This document shows positions 55,969 to 64,000 of a stretch of 64,000 nucleotides of DNA, piece by piece. The DNA lies in contig NC_064675.1 of assembly GCF_023278565.1 (NCBI RefSeq), positions 4,030,001-4,094,000 on the forward strand, written 5' to 3'. The DNA is from Colletotrichum lupini (lineage: Eukaryota > Ascomycota > Sordariomycetes > Glomerellales > Glomerellaceae). Under the pieces are notes generated by a model. It was not told where the DNA came from. It searched no databases and was given only the letters and a program-made list of their open reading frames with translations. Each line of letters begins with the position of its first letter. Positions within the stretch are counted from its first letter, which is position 1. Position numbers and translations under genes: made by a program.

Positions 55969-58900
55969 CTACACCATTTGGCCCCAGCCTTGCTTTACGC
56001 CGACGACAACGAGAGCCGCAATGGCGCCAACGACTAGAAGACCAATGACGGACATGTACCGATTAAGAGCACGCCACCAACGGGCGCTTTGGAAAAGAGT
56101 CTCGTCAACCGCTGCAACTCGCCGAGGAAGGTCTCGTTCTTCGTCCAACAGGCTTGATCGTGGGTCGCGCTCGGCCATCTCAGCTTGAGGGTCCGGGGGT
56201 AGCGGAAGGAAGGCAGCAATCATCCATGCTGGCTCAGATTAGCCTTGTGTCAATACAGTGCCGTTGAGTAGGAGTGTCTCACCGAATGGGAAGATGAATC
56301 CCAGAGCGAAGAAAGCAACCTGCACGTTTCGCTTCCCCAGCATGCTCGTCTCGGCTGACCACGTCATAGAAGGTGGTTCCCAGATGCTGTGACGACCAGC
56401 CCTCTGATCACGCCGCAAGTGGGGTGACCAGATACTGGATGTCTTCTTCCTTAACCCGCTGCGCATTCGGTTGTCTGTGAACGGTGCTTGGCCGATTTCC
56501 ATGGAGCCGACATCTGACAGTGGCCGAGGGTTGGCAAGGTTTACCTCCCTTGGCCGTCGCCTGGGGCTATAGATGTTCATGGCAAGCTGTTCAACGCTGG
56601 GGGAACGGCTTTGGAATGAGCTTGGTGGCCGGCTATCATTCGGATCTGACATAATTGAGTCTCCAGAGCTGGCAAGGAATCGACGTTCTCCGCTTCCGTA
56701 GTAGAATCTACAGGTAGGCGAGTATGTTAGCTTGAGGTCCAATTACCGGTATCATAATGCTTCCTGCAGGACATCGGGTCGACTTACTTGGCCCAAGCGG
56801 GAATGGACGCCGAGTTCAGACTGTTCGCACGGGAGCTACTGGAGGAGTGGAGGTTCCGGTCTGACGAGGAACTCGAGAAGAAGCTTGAAAGGCCGGTCCG
56901 CGAAGGCCGTTGATGTAGCTGGTTCAGCTCTGCCAGACCGTCGCCATGTTCGTCTCGATCGCTGACCATGCGAAGCGTATTCCCTCTGCTGTGTGTAGCT
57001 TGAGGGCGTTCCAGAGAGTCCGTGAAGGATCTTGAGTGAGAGAGTGAGCGCTCCTCATTTGCAGCTAGCGACGACGAAATGCTAAGCATCTGCCGGCTAT
57101 GGCTGCTCAACGGTATGCTACCCCGTCTCCCAGGTACAGACCATGGGGACACGGAACGTGAGGGAGGCTCGCTGTCCCCCTCACTCTCCGAAATCACGGT
57201 GGATAGTTGTGAGCTCCATTGGTGAGGATGAGTGGTCATATGGGATTCAGCAGGAACAGAAATGGGGGCGGGTTCCGTTGGCGCAGCTTGCGCGTCAGGC
57301 TGCCGACCTGGCTGGCTGGCCAGAACACGGGATCGATAGAACGCAGCAGGCAAGGCGAGGAAACTCTGGGCTGCTTCGAGAGTGAGCGAGCCGGAAATCG
57401 ACTTCACCGACGCTGCACGACGCAAGGAATCCCTCGAACGCGACTTGTAGTATCCAAACCTTTCGTTGGTCCTCTTCTTCGCCTTGTAGGGTTTCAGCGG
57501 AGCCACCAAAAGGCTTTCCTGCGAGTACTCGGGTCTGATACGGGAACGGCGGCTAGAGGCGACGGAAGATGGTGCTGGGGACGATGCGCCAAGCACAACG
57601 TAATTCTGCTCGCTATCGGCCGTTTTTGGAGGACTTCTCTCGGCAGAAGATGGTTCTGGAGGCGAAGACCGGCCAAGGACTACGTAGTTGGAGTGGCTCG
57701 AGGATGGCGGTTGCAACGACTCCTCCCGCTCGGGCGAAGAAGGTAAGCTGGAACTGAATACCTTGTAGTTTGTTGTCTCGGAGGTCGTTGATGGCGCATG
57801 TAAAACGCTGTCGGTGTCGGTCGCTTGGGGAGAATTGGAGCCGTAGACTTTGTAGTTCGTCTTTTCTGAAGTCGTGGACGCAGTGACGGATGACTGAAAG
57901 GAGGTTTTGGGCTGCAAATCGTGGGGCTCGGAGGATTCAGACGAATCAGCAGCGATTGGCGCCTCTGGCAGCGGCGCGAGTCGAGAACCTGATGGGGATG
58001 ACAGGTACGATGAGGCTGGATCGGATTCCGGGTAGAGTAGCGTCGACTTCTGCTTCTGCTTGAGATCGGGAGTGTTGGGAACCTTGCGTAGGCCACCAAC
58101 CATTCGATAGTTCCAGGGAGACGACGAAGACCCGGCTGTGCTGGTAATAGAATCACCTGCTAATTGCGTGGTCGAGGATGCCGGGGTCAATGTGGAAGCG
58201 AAGCTTTGATCCGGGTAGGAAGTCACGGTTGAGCTGGGACGATTTTCACTGAAGGCGTCTGAAAGGCGCTCATGCGAGGCGGTAGTCGAAAGTGATAACC
58301 TTGGGGCGGTGCTAGAGGCGTGGTCTTCTTGGGTTCCGGCCCGCTGCCCCTGAGGCAATAGGGAAAAGGTCTTGCCATCGGCGTTGAGCGTAATGAGATT
58401 GCGACGGCGGGACAAGGGGCGCTTCGCTGAGGGTGTGACAGGCTCATTGTCGGCGCTGCGTTGGGTAGACCGGGATCGTGCATTAACGTGGGAAATATCG
58501 GTCTGATGTGGTGGAGTGGTAGGGACAGGGGTGGTGGGGGACGATTCGTCGCCGGGCAAAGAGTCGGATCGCAGTTTCGAGCCTGAAACACCGCTATCCT
58601 TGGCGCTCACCAATGGGAAGGTTGAGGAGGCTGGCGATAGCACTGAGGTTCGTGTGCTGGAAGAGTGAGACCGTCTGTGGGAGTAGCGATCGCTGGCGCG
58701 GCTGGCGGTGCGGTCGTCGGTCCATGAATAGCTGGTGTGATCGTAACCTGATGGGTTGGGAGATAGCAGTGCGGTCGTCGATGTGGGGGTGCGTGATGAC
58801 GAAGCTGAGGCGGTTGAGTCTCGATTTTTGTGGCTTGGACGAGGCGGGCTGTAGGGGACGATGCGGATGGCTAGGGAATTAGACTGGGAATTGGAGCGCT

Positions 58901-58976
58901 CATGCAACGGCCTCCGTTGGGACCGGGAAGGGCTGCCCCGAGAGGGGCTCCCAGACCCGGACCCGGAGCCGGACAT
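55969..58976 (-). CDS. Large serine-rich protein with C-terminal membrane segments
   Basis: Three exons: 58976-56788, 56707-56283, 56228-55969; 957 residues from the first ATG (MSGSGSGSGSPSRG). The first ~700 residues are Ser/Pro/Thr-rich and probably disordered. Four copies of a NYxVxG/S motif occur between about 57,583 and 57,870: NYKVYGSNSP, NYKVFSSSLP, NYVVLGRSSP and NYVVLGASSP, spaced about 84 bp apart. A more ordered part contains FGYYKSRSRDSLRRAASVKS. The C-terminal third has FYYGSGERRF, two hydrophobic segments (QVAFFALGFIFPFAWMIAAF and MSVIGLLVVGAIAALVVVG) and ends GWGQMV. It resembles the fungal-specific serine-rich proteins of unknown function; I do not assign a role. Confidence 0.8.
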
Positions 58977-60159
58977 GCTCCGTGAGGTGGATGCGGGAGG
59001 GAGGAGAAACCGGTGGCTTTCGCAGACAAGCGTAAGGGTCGAGGCGGGTAGTCTTTGTCGGCGTGGGTTATCCGAGCCATGGAGTGCGAGTGGCACCCAA
59101 GCTTAACGGGATAGGGCGGTTGCGGGAGCAGGCGGGGGCCGAGCGCAATGGAATTCTCGGAGCGGCTGACTCGAGACCAGCACAGCTGGGGGTGACGAAG
59201 GTGACGGACACCGATCCGGTCTGTGCTCTAGCTATCTCGAATTAAAGGTAGGATGAGAAACAATCACAGTTGGCTTTGATTGTGCGAATTCCGGCTCTCG
59301 AGGTCATGCAGCGCCGTGGAGAAGGGTGTGTGGAAGTAGTTGGCTGTTGTAGTTGTAGCTCTAGCTCGGGGCAGTCAGAATTCGTGGTGGTATTTCGAAA
59401 ATTCCGAAGGGGATTCCGTCGAAATAGATTTGGTCGAGTACAAGACGTCCAATGTGGTCGTTAAGCTTGAGAGGTTCCGTGTTGCTTCGACTCGAGTGGA
59501 GTGGTCCAGATGAAAATGCTCCAAATGCATGAGAAGGCCGCTTTTCTTCATTAAGATACCTAACAGGTGTGTGAATGTGTGTTGGTTGAGAGAGTGTCGT
59601 CGATGGATGGATGGCGCGTGGATTGAGTGGAATTCTTCGTTGGTGGTTTATGTTGTTGCGTGTGGAGTAGCCGCGGCGGCCAAAATTTGGTGAAATGAGT
59701 GAGTGATTGACTGGATTCGGAGATGTGTAAGATAATGTACTATAGGTATAAAAGAGTGTGACAATGAAGAAGAACAAGGGAAAAGGCAAAGAAAAGACGT
59801 CTCGAGAGACGATAAATGAGAGTGTGAGATTATTACAGGCGAAATGGCCTTGAGATGCAATTGAAAAGACGAGACAAGAAAAAGACGTCGGCAAGCACGA
59901 CGAAAGATGGACCACAGGGCCGGAGGAGGAGAGAGACAGAGGGCGAAAAGGAAGGGGGAAAGGGAAAGAATTTCGGGAGCGCAGGAAGAGGAGTAGAAGA
60001 CCAGAAAAGACACCACGACGGCGGACAGACGACATTAAGGTACCTTGGGGTGGGCACCTCCGAGCTCTGGCTGCCACCTCATGGAAGTGGACAAGAAGCT
60101 CTAGCCTCCCCTTCTCCCATCTGGTGGTCTACAAGCCTGCAAGTACAAGGTGATTGAGG

Positions 60160-60207
60160 TGCGTTTGCGTGTGTGTGTGTGTGTGTATGTGTGTGGGGGG
60201 GGGGAGA
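60160..60207 (+). repeat. GT microsatellite and G run
   Basis: About nine GT dinucleotides, a break at TATGTGTG, then ten G residues. Confidence 0.85.
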
Positions 60208-62559
60208 GCTAGGCCAGGTAGGTACAGCCAGGTACACTACGGATACCAGGCCCGCAATGAACGACCGGGGTGAAGCAGCAAGTGCAGGGTATCTTGCAGG
60301 TGAAGGATACCCGTGGTGAAGAGCTAGACAGGGTGACAGGGCAGGCCACAGGGCAGGAGGAGAGGAACAAGTGGGAATGGAAGCAGACCAAGGCAGGAGC
60401 CGAGAGGAAAGCAGGAAAAGACAAGGAGAAACAGGTGGTGTTCCAATCCTCTCACTTCTCAGGTATCCGTACAGATACACCGTACACCGTACGGATAGGT
60501 AGGTATGGTAAGTAGGTACTCATGAATGGTAAGGTACTTACGGAAACCGAAAGCCTCGAATTCTAGACTTGGAAGGCACCTCGGGTAAGAATGGAAGGCA
60601 GGAGAGGCAAGAAAGGTAAGAAATGTTGTCGGCCACTTACCTCGCTTTCCCCCTTCCAATAAATAGATACAGGTCGCTCCCCGTCCACGACTGCCTATCT
60701 GAATCGATATGCAAGAACAGTTAGTCTCCAGCCAAGCGGCTATTTTGTCGCCAGCCGCCAGTCAAGCCGACGTTTTGGATGATTTCTGTTCGAAAGAGAG
60801 ACTCCGGGTCTTATGCAGGTCCAACTCTTGGGTCCCGACTTCTGATTCCTGACAGCACAGCGCGACGACAATTCTTGCTCACCCAAGCGGAAGTGGGCCG
60901 GCCCTGGATGCAAAAGAGGCGGTCGAGGGCTCGTTGCGTCGTATGCAGAACGGGGACTTCTGCACAAGTAATGGGATGCTGCTGCGAATTGGCAGTGGGA
61001 GTGGCCGAATGAGCGGCAAGGTTGGGCCTCGACACTTGACACCATCAAATGCCAGCCGGCCAGGGCTGCTTTCGAGACTCGAGACTCGACACTCGAGCCA
61101 GATCAGGGGCTTGGAAGCTGGGCCAGACTTTTGCGCGGCAATGGTTGATGGCGGCTATGCTGCAGCACCCGTCTGTAAGTGGAATATCGGCCGGACTGGC
61201 TCGAGCCGGAGAACCAGGGGCGGCGGCGGGAGACCCAACTGGCTAGAGTCACTCCGACACGGTGGGCGACGCGGAATACCTACGCAGTAGTGTATTCGTA
61301 GGAAAGGGGGACGATTCGATAGCCGTTGCGTCGTATGGGATCGTCCCTGGGTTGGTTGATGGTTCGGGTTGTCGAGTCTGATGCGCGCCAGCTGTCCTCC
61401 AATAGAACGAACCACGTCCTTTATCTTCACCAGCTGATCTCCAGCAAGGAAAAGGAGAGGAATAAGGAGGAGGACAAGAAGAAGAAGGGTAGCAGTGCCA
61501 ACCCGTTATGGCGATGGGGTCGAGGCCTTTTTGACACACGGCTGCTAAATGCAACACACGACAGCAGCAGCTATTATTATTAATTATGCCTTTCCCACGT
61601 CGACGTGGTTCGCAAAGTCTGGCGAGAAAAACAAAACAAACCGCCGCCGTGAGGGAGGAACGCCCGATCCAAGGCCACCCCCAAGGAGCTCCCTGACCCG
61701 TGAACGAGCACAAGGTCTGGATGACCCGGCCAAGGGCAATCGCTTGCTCGACGGCGCCACCAAGGAAAACGACTAGAAGGTCAAGGGCGTCCTGGGCCGA
61801 GAGCCCGAGATGCGGCGTTGGGGTAAGGCTACCATATCATACGGATGGTACCGCACTAATTAGTGACCAACGTAGGGCAGGGAAGACTGAAACTGCTCTA
61901 TAGCTCAGCAAACGAGATATTGGTATCGTGCACACTAATTACTGCGTAGCATACGTTCCCAGATCCCAAAGTAATGGGAAAGATATAGGCGAGGTACGGA
62001 TACTTGAACCTTGGGATACCATGGCTTACCGGCAGATGGAGCCGAGTGCGGAGCATCATGCTTGTTCATAGTGAAGCACGGTAAGAGTGAGAGTGAACGT
62101 GGAAAAAGAAACGCCCCCAACATGACAGTTACGAAGTACGGATACCTATACACGCAGCATCCGCGTACAGTCTTAGGGATGGGAGAAAACAACAAGCAGG
62201 CTCTAGGTAGGTAGCTCAGCTTTCCCAGTCTCCAAGAAGAAGAAAAAAACATTTGTTCCGAGAGCACGTCCCTTGCACTTAAAGTAGCGCGCCTCCATAG
62301 CCTTGAAAACACGGTCCTTTGAACGGAGCCCCCAGACATGAAGGAACACAGCGAAGCATGGGTAGGTTATCCAGCATTTTCACGAAGTATTCCATGTGGT
62401 GAACCGCCCAGCCCTCCAAGCCTCGAAGCGTCCATTCGTGAGCTGATTAGCTCCCGCTCTCCGCGCCATGTCTGTGAGGGAAACTGAGAGAACGGATACG
62501 CACGATCCACGGCGTTGAAATCAATCCAATGGGCCCCCATCATCATTCTTTCCTCACCC

Positions 62560-62592
62560 ATGCTTCCATGCTTCCATGCTTCCATGATCCCA
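62560..62592 (+). repeat. Short tandem repeat CCATGCTT
   Basis: Three tandem copies of CCATGCTT(T/C) followed by CCATGATCCCATG. Confidence 0.7.
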
Positions 62593-64000
62593 TGTTCCCT
62601 TGTTCCCTGTCAGTCCAGCCAGCTTCTTGGGTCCTTGATGACGAGTTGCAGAGAACAGCTGGACAATTTCATGAGAACGGAGACATTGGCACATAACGGA
62701 TACGGTGTCCACCATCCCATTTATTAGTGTGTACGGTTAGGAAGTGTAAACGGTTTAGGTGGGCTCACCTCGGTGAAGCAGGGTGGCCCCGGAGTTCCGA
62801 CTCATCATTAGCCCAGAAAGAGTAGAGGTATCAGACCGTACCTTAGTTCAAGGTGAACTGAGACGTACCTAGCTCATCAGCAACACGAAGCTCAAAGTCT
62901 TCTCTCTCTAGGGAATCCGTGCTCACTATCATCACTGGTCCAAGTATGTCAGTTCTACTAACTTACAGCACTTTGTTTGGACACTGGCCTCTGCTGCTGC
63001 AGTGACGGGCGGCCATTCAGCGGCCTGAGTACACGCCGTCGCAAAATGTAGGCAAGCAAGGAGACGAAGTACGGATATGGCCCGCATCGGCGAGTCGCCG
63101 TGCCCTGTCATCCGGTGCACCGTGCTGCACTGACTTCTGTTGGCAAGATGAAAAAAAGGAAGAAAAATAAAAGGAAAGAAAAAATACCACCTCTCTGTCC
63201 AGACACCAATACCGGCATCAGCGGAGGTTGACATTCCCAATCATCTTCAGTGGTCCGAAATAAGCCCCTCTGGGCCACAATGACCGTCATCTCAGGATCG
63301 CACCTGAGCTTTGGCGGTGAGATGCAGGGTGTAACCTAGAGTAGAAGAGGCTGCTCCGCCAAAACACAGCTAAAGTTTTGTGTCCCGATGTTACGTCGCC
63401 TTTTGCTTCCATTCTTTTCTTGCCAGCGGATGGGTTCTGAGTCTGACAGAGTAACTCGCACTTGGTAACATTCCCAGTCGCAGCAGCAGCAGCACGAGAC
63501 TTCCAGAGTGCGCGGGGAACACGAGGAAACAGCGTGGGCGGTTTTCCGGCGCTTATCACCATCTGCAACCTCACTGTGGTTGGTCGTCGCTTCTGTGCCA
63601 TAGCCGCTGGGTGGCATGTCCCGACTGCAAACATTTCAGTGGAAGGTTATTCACCGGTACCTTGGCCGAGGTCGCGTCTGGGCTGCACCTTGAGAAACAA
63701 GGTGCCAGCTGGCGCAGGTGGATTTTATCCCACAATTCCCATCATCCCATGCCTGTCGAACATTTGATGAGGTGCGGAGCTATGTTTTCGAAAATGAGCA
63801 CAACTTGCACTATCCGTATTTACGATACAGCGGATAGAGAAAGCGGGCGGGGGATAAAACTTGGCCACTTTATTGACCATCTTACCGCAAGCGGAAGTGT
63901 TGTAAACAACTCTGGGATCCGGGCCAGAGTCCCAGTTGGAATCATTATTAAAAACCTGGTGAGTCCCCTCGTCTTGGTACAGAATCGCAAAAAGTTCGTG

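Larger units (their letters stand above)
58977..64000. other. Five-kilobase gene-free end of window
   Basis: No open frame here shows intron signals or family features. The part next to 58,976 is strongly strand-asymmetric (purine-rich on the plus strand, 59,750-60,010), as expected of a long pyrimidine-rich 5' leader of the serine-rich gene. Beyond about 60,600 there is mixed sequence with short direct repeats. It may be regulatory DNA, non-coding RNA, or the promoter of a gene beyond 64,000. Confidence 0.45.

Noticed and set aside
59361..60077. 238-codon minus-strand frame
   Set aside because: Low-complexity Ser/Pro/Phe translation of a pyrimidine-rich leader, no family features; better read as 5' leader of the serine-rich gene.
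1..64000. tRNA, rRNA, CRISPR, telomere repeats
   Set aside because: I scanned for B-box-like GTTCGANNC, rRNA landmarks, spaced direct repeats and TTAGGG arrays and saw none that stood up.
1..64000. Secondary-metabolite or defence gene cluster
   Set aside because: All recognised genes are conserved single-copy housekeeping functions from unrelated pathways.

Overview
The window comes from the nuclear genome of a filamentous ascomycete, most likely a Sordariomycete. Genes are split by short introns of about 45-70 nt with GT..AG ends, and the gene set is typical of Pezizomycotina (a Mei2-like regulator, HapE, CenH3, Vrg4, a fungal serine-rich membrane protein). A long AT-rich block depleted of CpA/TpG abuts normal-composition DNA, the mark of repeat-induced point mutation (RIP). 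I cannot name the species.

Region 1 to about 14,010 is an AT-rich heterochromatin-like block without an intact gene. It is built from three decayed repeat families. Family A is a roughly 5 kb element with about 640 bp terminal inverted repeats (30-5024), plus a truncated relative (5605-7114). Family B is a roughly 190 bp sequence, A-rich at one end, often truncated at the other and flanked by 13-16 bp target duplications, so it looks moved by a non-LTR retrotransposon. Family C is a roughly 1.1-1.2 kb element present in three forward copies, each with its own 15 bp target duplication, and one inverted copy that was split by insertion of its own kind. A short stretch at 12,232-12,418 escaped the mutation.

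From about 14,010 the composition becomes normal abruptly and 16 protein genes follow. Left to right: SUN-domain protein SLP1 (+), Mei2-like RNA-binding protein (-), exocyst Sec15 (+), CCAAT-binding subunit HapE/Hap5 (-), rRNA-processing Fcf2 (+), mitochondrial ribosomal protein Rsm10 (+), mitochondrial tryptophanyl-tRNA synthetase (+), importin-13-type karyopherin (-), aminopeptidase P (+), a FUN14-type small membrane protein (-), centromeric histone CenH3 (-), a Derlin (+), acireductone dioxygenase (+), a short-chain dehydrogenase (+), dephospho-CoA kinase (-), GDP-mannose transporter Vrg4 (+), lysophospholipid acyltransferase Ale1 (+) and a large serine-rich membrane protein (-) (18 entries if each product is counted). 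They are housekeeping genes from different pathways with no sign of a biosynthetic cluster. Several neighbours are tightly convergent, most strikingly aminopeptidase P and FUN14, whose stop codons are 11 bp apart.

The last 5 kb (58,977-64,000) has no gene I can support. Gene structures were deduced by hand from splice signals, reading frame and recalled family features; no alignment or transcript data were available. The most novel material is family C and the nested insertion history around it.
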